Below, one piece after another: positions 6,812-14,031 of a stretch of 17,189 bases of DNA (its first letter is position 1; each line of letters starts with the position of its first letter). The stretch comes from Gammaproteobacteria bacterium (lineage in GTDB: Bacteria; Pseudomonadota; Gammaproteobacteria; Pseudomonadales; DSM-25080), in the NCBI GenBank assembly GCA_013372965.1, contig JABXIR010000226.1, positions 1 to 17,189 of the forward strand, in the 5' to 3' direction. A program made the position numbers and the translations under genes. The notes beneath the pieces were generated by a model that was given only the letters and a program-made list of their open reading frames with translations, was not told the origin of the DNA and searched no databases.

Positions 6812-7135
6812 TTATCGTTCGAGGTGTTCGATTTTTCCTGGAACACCATCCCACTTCTCAGCGTCTGGCATCGCGTCTTTCATCTCGGTGATGTTAGGCC
6901 AGACTTCAGCCAGCTCGGCATTAAGTTCGATAAATGCTTCTTCGCCATCGGGCACTTCGTCTTCGGAGTAGATCGCTCCGATTGGACACTCAGGCTCACA
7001 GAGCGCGCAGTCGATGCACTCGTCTGGATGAATCACAAGGAAGTTTGGGCCTTCATAAAAACAGTCAACTGGACACACTTCGACGCAGTCAGTGTGCTTA
7101 CAGTTAATGCAGTTTTCTCCAACGATAAAAGTCAT
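6812..7135 (-). CDS. fdxA: Seven-iron ferredoxin FdxA
   Basis: This 107-residue protein is a 7Fe ferredoxin of the FdxA type, a soluble low-potential electron carrier; its redox partners cannot be told from the sequence. Cysteine spacing fits one 3Fe-4S cluster (Cys9, Cys17, Cys50) and one 4Fe-4S cluster (Cys21, Cys40, Cys43, Cys46), in ENCINCKHTDCVEVCPVDCF and DECIDCALCEPECP. The acidic C-terminal extension of about 50 residues is usual in proteobacterial FdxA. AGGAG lies 10 bases before the ATG. The gene follows mutS on the same strand after 102 bases, with no strong terminator between, so read-through from mutS is possible. The placement beside mutS and rpoS matches Pseudomonas. Confidence 0.95.
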   Translation of the reverse strand: MTFIVGENCINCKHTDCVEVCPVDCFYEGPNFLVIHPDECIDCALCEPECPIGAIYSEDEVPDGEEAFIELNAELAEVWPNITEMKDAMPDAEKWDGVPGKIEHLER

Positions 7136-7237
7136 CGATGAAACGCTCCTAGCTTAGTTCGATAAATATGGGGCTCATTTTAGCAATTTTTACCTGAATT
7201 GCGATGTAATTTTTAGACTTGGTCACAGTGTCGAAGG

Positions 7238-9808
7238 TTATAAGAGCGTTTTTAGCTGGTACAGCATGTCGAGTGCCTCTCTGGGGCTCATTTCATCGGG
7301 ATTCAACGCGGCTAACTTTTCTTCTGCTGCGCTCGATTCAGATGAGAATAGCTCGCCTTGAAACGCACTCAGGCTCTGCTGAACTGGCTCTGTCGTTTCG
7401 AGTTGCTGAGTCTTTGGTACGCCGCTTCCCTCGAGAAGCTTCAACTTATCTTCGGCTTCGCGCAACACGTTCTCAGGTATCCCTGCGAGTTTTGCGACGT
7501 GTATGCCAAAGGATTTGCTCGCAGGCCCTTCAAGAACACGATGTAGGAACACGATTTTTCCCTCATGCTCCGTCGCGTCTAGGTGAAGGTTTTTAACATG
7601 ATTTAATCGATGAGCAAGCTCCGTCACTTCAAAGTAATGGGTTGCAAACAGCGTCAGTGATTCCAGTCGGGCAAGCTCCATTGCACATGCCCAGGCGAGG
7701 GATAAGCCATCGTAGGTAGAGGTGCCGCGGCCGATTTCGTCCATTAAAACGAGCGTAGATGCCGTCGCGTTGTTGAGGATGTTGGCCGTTTCGGTCATCT
7801 CAACCATGAATGTTGAGCGCCCTCCCGCGAGGTCATCAGAGGATCCGATACGTGTATAAATTCGGTCAACGATGCCAATTTTGGCTGAGTCGGCGGGTAC
7901 GAAAGCACCCGTGTGAGCCAATAGAGTAATAAGCGCGGTTTGGCGCATAAACGTCGACTTACCACCCATGTTAGGCCCTGTTAAAATATTCAGCGCTTGG
8001 TCTGGATGAAGTTCTGTATCGTTAGCCACGAAAGGATGGTCGGAGACGCTTTCGACGACGGGGTGTCGCCCGCCGCGTATTTGTATGCCTCGCTGCTCTG
8101 ATATTTCCGGGCGACAAAAGCTCAGGGCATCGGCACGCTCGGCGAACGAAGCCAAAACGTCGAGTTCACATAATGCTTCGGACGTAATTCTGAGAGCGTT
8201 TACGTCCGCGCACAGTTCGTCGATAAGTGCTTCGTAAAGGGCCTTTTCTCGAGTTAGAGCTCTCGATTTTGCAGACAGCGCTTTATCTTCGAATTCTTTC
8301 AGTTCTGGTGTGATAAAACGCTCGGCGTTTTTTAGTGTTTGTCGACGAATGTACTCAGCAGGTGGGTCAATCTGATGGCTCTTACTGATTTCTATGAAGT
8401 AGCCGTGAACTCGGTTGTAACCGACTTTTAAGCTACTAACGCCGGTGCGCACGCGTTCACGTTGCTCCAGTTGCAGTAGGTAGTCACCCGCGTTGCTACT
8501 TAAAGCGCGGAGTTCATCAAGTTCGGCGTCATAACCCTCAGCAATGACGCCGCCCTCACGTATAACGACCGGGGGGTTATCGACAATCGCACGCGAGAGG
8601 CGCTCGACCCAGTCTGGGTGTTCCGAGATACGCGTTTTTAGCTCGTCAAACACGCGGTCAGTGAGCTTGCTTTGTAACGAGGGTAACTCAGCGAGGGATT
8701 GGCGTAAACGAGTTAAGTCTCGTGGTCGTGCGGACTTGAGTGCGATACGAGAAACAATGCGTTCAAGGTCACAAATCTCGCTTAGAGATCGTCGGACCTC
8801 TTCGAAAAGGTAGTTGTTGAGGAGGCTTACAACGAGCCCTTGCCGCGAATGTATCGCATCGGTTTTTCGAAGAGGCTGTACTAGCCAGCGCGCAAGTAGT
8901 CGACTTCCCATTGCGGTTTCGCAGGTATCCATAATGCTTAACAGCGTGTTTTCACGAGCCCCTTGGAGATTCGTGGTGAGCTCGAGATTCTTGATGGTTG
9001 ACGCATCAAGCTGCACATAGTCATCGTTGGATTCGACGACCATGGCACGAACGTGGGGCAGGTCTCCACGCTGCGTATCTTTTGCGTACTGCAATAAGCA
9101 ACCGGCCGCGCGAATCGCGAGCGACTTATCTTCGAGCCCGAAGCCGCTGAGGTCTTTCGTGCCGAAATGTCGGGTAAGTGTGTCGGTTGACGAATCTAGG
9201 TCGAAGTTCCAGCTGGGCTGTGGACGAATGCCCCGACGCTCACTGAATTGCGTCGCTTCGACACCAAGTTCATCGACCAGAAGCTCTGCCGGGTTAAGCC
9301 GATGGAGTACGGCCGCTTTCTCGACGTCTCCTTCACCTTCGCTGACTGCGAATCGACCAGAGGCCATATCAAGCGTCGCCACCCCAAAACGGCCGCCGTC
9401 GGAGATAATCGAACCGAGCAAGCTGGACTGCTGCGCGTCGAGTAGCGCCTCGTCATAGACGGTGCCGGGGGTTACTACTCGAACAACTTTGCGCTCTACC
9501 GGACCTTTGCTTGTTGCTGGGTCGCCGACTTGTTCACAGATCGCTACTGAGACACCCGCCTTAACGAGTCGCGCTAAATATGACTCGGCAGCGTGGTGAG
9601 GAACGCCCGCCATCGGAATGGGGTCGCCTCCTGATTTTCCGCGAGCTGTTAAAGTGACATCAAGCAACTTCGCGGCGAGCTTGGCATCGTCGAAAAACAC
9701 CTCGTAAAAATCGCCCATTCGGTAAAAAACCAGTTCGTTTGGATGGTCGGCCTTGATCTTGAGGTACTGAGCCATCATGGGGGTGTGCGTTACTGCCGCT
9801 TGAGTCAT
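7238..9808 (-). CDS. mutS: DNA mismatch repair protein MutS
   Basis: MutS finds mismatches and small loops in DNA and, with ATP, recruits MutL to start strand-directed repair. The 856-residue length matches the family (E. coli 853). The mismatch-reading Phe-x-Glu lies in RMGDFYEVFFDD (Phe34, Glu36). Domain I is followed by the connector, lever and clamp domains and by the C-terminal ABC-type ATPase, with Walker A GPNMGGKST at residues 611-619, LVLMDEIGRGTSTYDG as Walker B with signature, and the FATHYFEVTELA switch histidine. The C-terminal tail (about residues 800-856) ends in ALDMLYQLKTLL, like the tetramerisation segment of E. coli MutS. The start has no strong ribosome-binding site; a second ATG pair lies at codons 11-12. 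It is divergent from pncC with 64 bases between. Confidence 0.97.
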   Translation of the reverse strand: MTQAAVTHTPMMAQYLKIKADHPNELVFYRMGDFYEVFFDDAKLAAKLLDVTLTARGKSGGDPIPMAGVPHHAAESYLARLVKAGVSVAICEQVGDPATSKGPVERKVVRVVTPGTVYDEALLDAQQSSLLGSIISDGGRFGVATLDMASGRFAVSEGEGDVEKAAVLHRLNPAELLVDELGVEATQFSERRGIRPQPSWNFDLDSSTDTLTRHFGTKDLSGFGLEDKSLAIRAAGCLLQYAKDTQRGDLPHVRAMVVESNDDYVQLDASTIKNLELTTNLQGARENTLLSIMDTCETAMGSRLLARWLVQPLRKTDAIHSRQGLVVSLLNNYLFEEVRRSLSEICDLERIVSRIALKSARPRDLTRLRQSLAELPSLQSKLTDRVFDELKTRISEHPDWVERLSRAIVDNPPVVIREGGVIAEGYDAELDELRALSSNAGDYLLQLEQRERVRTGVSSLKVGYNRVHGYFIEISKSHQIDPPAEYIRRQTLKNAERFITPELKEFEDKALSAKSRALTREKALYEALIDELCADVNALRITSEALCELDVLASFAERADALSFCRPEISEQRGIQIRGGRHPVVESVSDHPFVANDTELHPDQALNILTGPNMGGKSTFMRQTALITLLAHTGAFVPADSAKIGIVDRIYTRIGSSDDLAGGRSTFMVEMTETANILNNATASTLVLMDEIGRGTSTYDGLSLAWACAMELARLESLTLFATHYFEVTELAHRLNHVKNLHLDATEHEGKIVFLHRVLEGPASKSFGIHVAKLAGIPENVLREAEDKLKLLEGSGVPKTQQLETTEPVQQSLSAFQGELFSSESSAAEEKLAALNPDEMSPREALDMLYQLKTLL

Positions 9809-9872
9809 GCTTGTGGTATCTTTATTAGAAATTCCGAACCAATAATTTAATCACGTTTAAGGGCATTTTGCG

Positions 9873-10358
9873 ATGACTGAGTGGCATGAAATCTTCGAAC
9901 TAAGTGAGCAACTAGGATCACGTATGCAGCAGTCTGATGCGACCGTAACCACGGCAGAGAGTTGTACTGGTGGTGGGGTCGCGTTTGCGTTGACAGCAGT
10001 CGCTGGGTCGTCCGCTTGGTTCAATCATTCCGTAGTGACCTACAGCAACGATGTGAAGCATCGCACCCTGGGCGTAAGTGAGTTTTCACTATCGCAGTAT
10101 GGCGCAGTATCAGAGGAAGTAGCATCTGAAATGGCCACTGGGGTGGCAATCAAGGCGAACGCTGATTATTCGATTGCCGTTAGCGGTATTGCAGGGCCTG
10201 ATGGAGGGTCCGAACTCAAGCCCGTGGGGACGGTGTGCTTCGCTTGGTCGCTCGAGGGCCGAGTTGAAACTGAAACTGCAGTGTTCGATGGCGATCGGCA
10301 TTCCGTGCGGATGCAATCGATTGAATATGCCCTAAAAGGATTATTGCAACGTATTTAG
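9873..10358 (+). CDS. pncC: Nicotinamide-nucleotide amidohydrolase (CinA C-terminal domain family)
   Basis: PncC deamidates nicotinamide mononucleotide to nicotinate mononucleotide, salvaging NMN released by the NAD-dependent DNA ligase. This is the stand-alone 161-residue form, corresponding to the C-terminal half of CinA. The catalytic serine lies in TTAESCTGGGVAFALT (Ser30); VVTYSNDVKHRTLGV and VSGIAGPDGGSELKPVGTVCFAW are the other family signatures. AAGGG (9859-9863) lies 9 bases before the ATG. It sits just upstream of recA, a common arrangement that also gave the older annotation as a competence/damage-inducible protein. Recycling of ligase by-product next to mutS and recA fits a DNA-repair neighbourhood. 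Confidence 0.92.
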   Translation: MTEWHEIFELSEQLGSRMQQSDATVTTAESCTGGGVAFALTAVAGSSAWFNHSVVTYSNDVKHRTLGVSEFSLSQYGAVSEEVASEMATGVAIKANADYSIAVSGIAGPDGGSELKPVGTVCFAWSLEGRVETETAVFDGDRHSVRMQSIEYALKGLLQRI

Positions 10359-10370
10359 AAATGTGTAAAC

Positions 10371-10390
10371 TACTGGATAACTATACAGTA
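10371..10390. promoter_or_regulatory. LexA (SOS) box upstream of recA
   Basis: TACTGGATAACTATACAGTA matches the gammaproteobacterial SOS box TACTGT-N8-ACAGTA at every conserved position but one (T to G in the left half). It lies 12 bases after the pncC stop and 31 bases before the recA ATG. A possible promoter is TTGCAA (10344-10349), 16 bases, TAAACT (10366-10371), which would put the start of transcription inside the box; the promoter hexamers are only moderate matches. LexA repression of recA is established in this class. Confidence 0.9.
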
Positions 10391-10421
10391 CATTATAAAT
10401 TTATCCGCGAGGGCTCTGACT

Positions 10422-11456
10422 ATGGATCCAAATAAAGAAAAAGCATTAGCTGCTGCGTTAACTCAAATCGAACGCCAGTTCGGTAAAGGCACGGTAATGC
10501 GTATGGGCGACAAAGAGCGTGAAGCTATTCCTGTAGTGTCAACCGGTTCGCTCGGTCTTGATGTGGCTTTGGGCGTGGGCGGTTTACCCCGCGGTCGAGT
10601 GGTCGAGATCTACGGTCCTGAGTCCTCTGGTAAAACGACGTTAACGCTACAGGTAATCGCTGAGGCTCAAAAAGCGGGTGGCACTTGTGCGTTCGTTGAT
10701 GCAGAGCATGCGCTCGATCCAATCTATGCCGAAAAACTAGGCGTCGATGTAGACGACCTAATCGTGTCTCAACCCGATACTGGTGAACAAGCCCTTGAAG
10801 TGACCGATATGCTGGTGCGTTCCGGCGCCGTCGACGTACTCGTTGTCGACTCGGTTGCTGCGTTAACGCCAAAAGCAGAAATCGAAGGCGATATGGGTGA
10901 TTCTCACGTTGGCCTTCAAGCGCGTCTGATGTCTCAAGCGCTCCGTAAGCTGACGGGTAATATCAAAAATACCAATTGCTTAGTGATCTTTATTAACCAA
11001 ATCCGAATGAAGATTGGCGTCATGTTCGGTTCACCCGAAACGACTACGGGCGGTAATGCGCTTAAGTTTTACTCGAGTGTGCGACTCGATATTCGTCGAA
11101 TCGGCTCGGTAAAAGAGGGCGATGAAATTGTTGGTAACGAAACTCGGGTGAAAGTCGTTAAAAACAAAGTGGCACCACCATTCCGTCAAACTGAGTTTCA
11201 AATCACGTACGGTAAGGGTATCAACCGTCACGGGGAAATCATCGATTTCGGTGTTAAGTTAGGTCTAATCGATAAAGCGGGTGCATGGTACAGCTACCAA
11301 GGTGAAAAAATTGGTCAAGGCAAGCAAAATGCGATTCGCTTCCTGCAAGAAAACGTGGCGATGTGTGAAGAAATCGAGAAGCTTCTTCGTGCCCAGTTAC
11401 TCGACGCTCCAAGCGAAAAAGAAGCTGTCGTAGCCGAAATGGAAAATGAGCAGTAA
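10422..11456 (+). CDS. recA: Recombinase RecA
   Basis: RecA forms ATP-dependent filaments on single-stranded DNA, carries out homologous pairing and strand exchange, and triggers LexA self-cleavage. The 344-residue protein is complete: Walker A GPESSGKTT (65-73), catalytic Glu95 in VDAEHALDP, Walker B VLVVDSVAAL, DNA loop L1 around EGDMGDSHVGLQARLMS, and loop L2 in GVMFGSPETTTGGNALKFYSS, followed by the C-terminal domain with an acidic tail (EKEAVVAEMENEQ). GAGGG lies 8 bases before the ATG. The upstream LexA box indicates SOS control. The recX start lies inside its last codons, so the two are co-translated. Confidence 0.99.
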   Translation: MDPNKEKALAAALTQIERQFGKGTVMRMGDKEREAIPVVSTGSLGLDVALGVGGLPRGRVVEIYGPESSGKTTLTLQVIAEAQKAGGTCAFVDAEHALDPIYAEKLGVDVDDLIVSQPDTGEQALEVTDMLVRSGAVDVLVVDSVAALTPKAEIEGDMGDSHVGLQARLMSQALRKLTGNIKNTNCLVIFINQIRMKIGVMFGSPETTTGGNALKFYSSVRLDIRRIGSVKEGDEIVGNETRVKVVKNKVAPPFRQTEFQITYGKGINRHGEIIDFGVKLGLIDKAGAWYSYQGEKIGQGKQNAIRFLQENVAMCEEIEKLLRAQLLDAPSEKEAVVAEMENEQ

Positions 11457-11892
11457 CGACTATTCTCTATCCGATGCCCGCCGAGCTGCGATGGATTTGC
11501 TTGCTCGGCGTGAGCATTCGAGTCATGAATTAGCGACTAAGCTGGCTCGTCGCTTCGACTCTGAATTAATCCATGACGCGGTGTCTTCGCTTCAAGAAGA
11601 TGGTTTGCAGTGCGATTATCGTTTCGCTGAAGCATTCGTCCGCAGTCGTGTTCAAAAAGGACACGGGCCGCTAAAAATTCGAAATGATTTATCGCAGCGA
11701 CGAGTTGATTCGAGCTATTTTGATCGTATTGTGATTGAACTGAGCGTTAATTGGTTCGATCAAATCGTACAGGTGCTCGAAAAGAAATACGGTACGACGC
11801 ACTTTGACGATCAGTCCGAACAACAAAAAGCCGCAAGGTTCTTAGCGTCTCGCGGCTTTTCTGGTCACGATATCTTTGAGATTCTTAGCTGA
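11446..11892 (+). CDS. recX: RecA modulator RecX
   Basis: RecX binds RecA filaments and limits their growth and activity. The 148-residue protein shows the family pattern of tandem three-helix repeats: ARRAAMDLLARREHSSHELATKL, then DAVSSLQEDGLQCDYRFAEAFVRSRVQKGHGPLKIRNDLSQRRV, then a third repeat to RFLASRGFSGHDIFEIL. It starts 11 bases inside the end of recA, so it shares the SOS transcript. A bidirectional terminator hairpin lies within codons near 127-138, before its own stop codon. The last 8 bases overlap the end of the convergent gcvR-like gene. Confidence 0.93.
   Translation: MSSNDYSLSDARRAAMDLLARREHSSHELATKLARRFDSELIHDAVSSLQEDGLQCDYRFAEAFVRSRVQKGHGPLKIRNDLSQRRVDSSYFDRIVIELSVNWFDQIVQVLEKKYGTTHFDDQSEQQKAARFLASRGFSGHDIFEILS
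11826..11860. terminator. Bidirectional terminator inside the 3' end of recX
   Basis: AAAAGCCGC (11826-11834) and GCGGCTTTT (11852-11860) are perfect 9-base inverted repeats with a 17-base loop, giving a GC stem with A tract before and T tract after on both strands. For the minus-strand gcvR-like gene it lies 24 bases beyond the stop, an ordinary terminator position. For recX it lies inside the coding sequence, 32 bases before the stop codon. The loop is longer than usual, which lowers confidence a little. Confidence 0.7.
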
Positions 11893-12388
11893 AATCCACA
11901 AAAATGTCGTCGGATACATTTTCTAGCGATAAACGGAGCTCATCTAAACGTTTGCCCTCGCTCGACGTAACGGTGAGTTCGGCCTTAAATAACGGTATTC
12001 CGGCCATACTGCCACTCTCGGTTTTGCTCTGTATCGATTCGATGCTGAAGTTGTGATCTGCTAGCGACTTCGAGATTTCTCGAATGATTCCCGATCGGTC
12101 ATTGGCCGTAAGAGTAAAAGCGATATGGGTTTCCGTACTGCTCTTAGTATCAGTCGACTCAATCGTAATATTCATGCCATCGTGGTTTAGCGCGTTGAGT
12201 TCATTGGCTAGTTTACTGCGGTTTGCCGCGGGTACTGATACTTCAACGATTCCTGTAAACTTTCCGCCTAAGTTGGCGAAGTGTGAGTGTCCCCAAACGC
12301 CATTCTCGTGCGCTACGATATTAGATAGCTGTTGAATGATTCCAGGTCGGTCATCACACATTAAAGTAATTACAAGCGATGTGTTCAT
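11885..12388 (-). CDS. GcvR-like regulatory protein with two ACT domains
   Basis: This 167-residue protein has two ACT (small-molecule binding) domains in tandem: about residues 4-80, opening with VITLMCDDRPGIIQQLSNIV, and 88-165, opening with IAFTLTANDRSGIIREISKSL. That layout and length match GcvR, which in E. coli binds GcvA and glycine to repress the glycine-cleavage operon, though related ACT-only proteins serve other roles. No DNA-binding domain is present, so it would act through a partner not in this window. I chose the ATG at 12388 because GGAG lies 6 bases upstream; an in-frame TTG at 12400 is part of that ribosome-binding region. It is convergent with recX, sharing 8 bases, and divergent from the next gene with 33 bases between. 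Confidence 0.75.
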   Translation of the reverse strand: MNTSLVITLMCDDRPGIIQQLSNIVAHENGVWGHSHFANLGGKFTGIVEVSVPAANRSKLANELNALNHDGMNITIESTDTKSSTETHIAFTLTANDRSGIIREISKSLADHNFSIESIQSKTESGSMAGIPLFKAELTVTSSEGKRLDELRLSLENVSDDIFVDFS

Positions 12389-12421
12389 TGTTAACTCCAA
12401 ACGTTGCGGAACGAGAAATTT

Positions 12422-12721
12422 ATGAGAGCTAGTGCAGATTTTTGCTTAATTCCTATGGTTGATGATGCCTCGATTGCTAAATACATTGCAACCGTTCAGC
12501 GCACCTTAAATACTTTTGATATAAAGTTTAGTCTACATGCGTGTGGTACTAACCTCGAAGGAGAGTGGGATGAAGTCTGTAACGCGATTAAGCGTTGTCA
12601 TGAAGTTCTCCATGAAGAAGGAGTGGTCCGAATTCAATCGACGATCCGAATAGGAACACGAACCGACAAAACAATTTCAAATCGTCAAAAGATCGATTCG
12701 GTCAACGATCTTTTGAAATAG
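12422..12721 (+). CDS. Thiamine-binding protein, MTH1187/YkoF-like family
   Basis: This 99-residue protein belongs to the small MTH1187-type family (Pfam Thiamine_BP, formerly DUF77), ferredoxin-like fold proteins of which some bind thiamine or its pyrimidine moiety. The recognisable core is HACGTNLEGEWDEVCNAIKRCHEVL (residues 39-63) followed by GVVRIQSTIRIGTRTDK. The ATG at 12422 is preferred over an in-frame TTG at 12404, because family members begin close to the first strand (here FCLIPM). Its ribosome-binding site is weak. It opens a likely four-gene run with the methyltransferase, YheU and TusA. Its last codons contain a long inverted repeat. Ligand and role here are unknown. Confidence 0.8.
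   Translation: MRASADFCLIPMVDDASIAKYIATVQRTLNTFDIKFSLHACGTNLEGEWDEVCNAIKRCHEVLHEEGVVRIQSTIRIGTRTDKTISNRQKIDSVNDLLK
12685..12716. repeat. Perfect 11-bp inverted repeat at the 3' coding end of the thiamine-binding protein gene
   Basis: TCAAAAGATCG (12685-12695) and CGATCTTTTGA (12706-12716) are exact reverse complements with a 10-base loop. The hairpin ends two bases before the stop codon and 21 bases before the next start. There is no long T run after the stem, so it is a poor terminator; partial attenuation, transcript processing or mRNA protection are possible. Confidence 0.6.
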
Positions 12722-12737
12722 TTTAATGAGAGAAGCT

Positions 12738-13544
12738 ATGAAACTAACAAAATTATTAATGTTGTTTGCCCTCAGTTCAGCTACTTTTGTTTTCGCGCAA
12801 GATATGCAGCGATTGGAAAATGCGGTTACATCCGAGCACCGTACGGAGCATTACGTTTTGCGTGATGAGTTCCGTAATCCAGTGCTAACACTTCAGGCGT
12901 TCGGCATTGAGCCCACCGATCGTGTACTTGAGATTTGGCCCGGAAGCGGTTGGTACACTGAAATTCTCGCTCCGTACCTAAGAGACCAAGGTGAGCTCGT
13001 CGTCGCTCACTTTCCAACGGAAAGCGAAGTCGCTTACTACATGACCCTCAGAATGCACTTTGAAGAAAAATTGGCGAATACTCCGGATGTATATGACCAA
13101 GTAAGTATCGTTTCGTTCAGCCCAGACACCGGAATAATGGGCGTGGAAGATGCGAGTTTCGATAGTGTTTTAACCTTCCGCAACGTTCATAACTGGTTAC
13201 GCGGTGGTAACGAGCAGAGGGTATTCAGTGACTTCTTTAGGGTGTTAAAGCCTGGCGGTACCTTAGGCGTTGTCGAGCATCGTTCGCATGCTGAGTTGAC
13301 GCGTGATGAGATGATTCGTTCTGGCTATATGAACCAGACTTACGTTATTCAAGTGGCGGAAGCTGCGGGATTTGAGTTGGTAGAGGCGTTTGATGTGAAC
13401 GCTAATCCACGCGATACAGCAGATCACGAGGGCGGTGTGTGGGCTTTACCTCCGACGTTGACCAACGGCGAGGAAGAAGAAGAGCGCTATATCGCAATCG
13501 GCGAGAGCGACCGTATGACGCTTCGTTTTAGAAAGCCCGAATGA
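12738..13544 (+). CDS. Exported class I SAM-dependent methyltransferase-like protein (COG4798 type)
   Basis: This 268-residue protein combines an N-terminal signal peptide with a class I methyltransferase fold. Residues 1-20 (MKLTKLLMLFALSSATFVFA) are a typical Sec signal with probable cleavage after Ala20. After TEHYVLRDEFRNPVLTL comes a SAM-binding motif I, VLEIWPGSGWYTEIL (63-77), then DSVLTFRNVHNWL and FRVLKPGGTLGVVEHR. This layout matches proteins annotated as predicted methyltransferases of COG4798. How an exported enzyme would obtain SAM is unclear, and no substrate is known to me. I chose the ATG at 12738, with GAGAG upstream, over one at 12726. It ends with a 4-base overlap with yheU. 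Confidence 0.8.
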   Translation: MKLTKLLMLFALSSATFVFAQDMQRLENAVTSEHRTEHYVLRDEFRNPVLTLQAFGIEPTDRVLEIWPGSGWYTEILAPYLRDQGELVVAHFPTESEVAYYMTLRMHFEEKLANTPDVYDQVSIVSFSPDTGIMGVEDASFDSVLTFRNVHNWLRGGNEQRVFSDFFRVLKPGGTLGVVEHRSHAELTRDEMIRSGYMNQTYVIQVAEAAGFELVEAFDVNANPRDTADHEGGVWALPPTLTNGEEEEERYIAIGESDRMTLRFRKPE

Positions 13545-13792
13545 CCCAGTTCATTGAGGTACCATGGCGGTCGTTGTCCGACGAAGCGCTTCGGGGTGTC
13601 ATCGAAGACTTCGTCACGAGAGACGGAACGGATTACGGTGCGGTAGAAACGCCCGTTGAGCAGCGCGTTGCGGCGGTTAAGCATCAATTGGAACGAGACC
13701 AGCTGGTGGTTATCTTTGATAACTATTTATCGAGCATTCAGATCTGCGCCCTAGACGATTGGCGTCAACTGCAAACAGAGAGTGACGAGTAA
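13541..13792 (+). CDS. yheU: YheU family protein (UPF0270)
   Basis: This 83-residue protein is a member of the small UPF0270/YheU family, of unknown function. It follows the E. coli pattern closely: IEVPWRSLSDEALRGVIEDFVTRDGTDYG, then a conserved EQRVAAVKHQLERDQLVVIFD segment. No signal peptide or membrane segment is present, so it should be cytoplasmic. It overlaps the methyltransferase gene by 4 bases (ATGA) and the tusA start by one base (TAATG), so the three are co-translated. In E. coli yheU neighbours the hydrolase gene yheT, which is not present here. Confidence 0.88.
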   Translation: MTQFIEVPWRSLSDEALRGVIEDFVTRDGTDYGAVETPVEQRVAAVKHQLERDQLVVIFDNYLSSIQICALDDWRQLQTESDE

Positions 13793-14022
13793 TGGAATAC
13801 CAACATCTTTTAGATACCGAAGGTCTTTACTGCCCCGAGCCGATTATGATGTTGCACGGCAAAGTGCGTGAGGCTGAGCCTGGCGACGTGATTAAATTAA
13901 TCGCATCCGACCCTGCGACGACTCGCGATGTGCCCAAATTTTGTAATTTTCTGCCGCACGAGTTATTAGAATCTGAAGAATTGGGTGACGTCTTCATCTA
14001 TTACATTCGAGTCGGTGGCTAA
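13792..14022 (+). CDS. tusA: TusA-family sulfurtransferase
   Basis: TusA-family proteins carry persulfide sulfur on a conserved cysteine and pass it to acceptors, for example for 2-thiouridine in tRNA or for molybdenum-cofactor synthesis. The 76-residue length is typical. The signature GLYCPEPIMMLHGKVRE carries the CPxP motif with Cys14; VIKLIASDPATTRDVPKFCNFLPHELL and the C-terminal IYYIRVGG complete the fold. Whether it is the true TusA of the 2-thiouridine relay or a paralogue cannot be decided here, because tusBCD/tusE are not in the window. It starts in the yheU stop codon. The gap to the convergent gene is 9 bases, with no terminator seen. Confidence 0.9.
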   Translation: MEYQHLLDTEGLYCPEPIMMLHGKVREAEPGDVIKLIASDPATTRDVPKFCNFLPHELLESEELGDVFIYYIRVGG

Positions 14023-14031
14023 GCTCGCGTT

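Noticed and set aside
7183..7202. Inverted repeat GCAATT/AATTGC between mutS and fdxA
   Set aside because: The stem is short and AT-rich with no convincing T run on the minus strand, so it is not called as a terminator.
9027..9458. 143-residue open frame opposite mutS
   Set aside because: It lies wholly antisense to the well-conserved mutS, has serine/arginine-rich shadow composition and no family features.
9800..9828. Possible sigma-70 promoter for pncC: TTGAGT, 17 bases, TATTAG
   Set aside because: Each hexamer matches only 4 of 6 positions, and the first lies inside the mutS start region; too weak to list as a feature.
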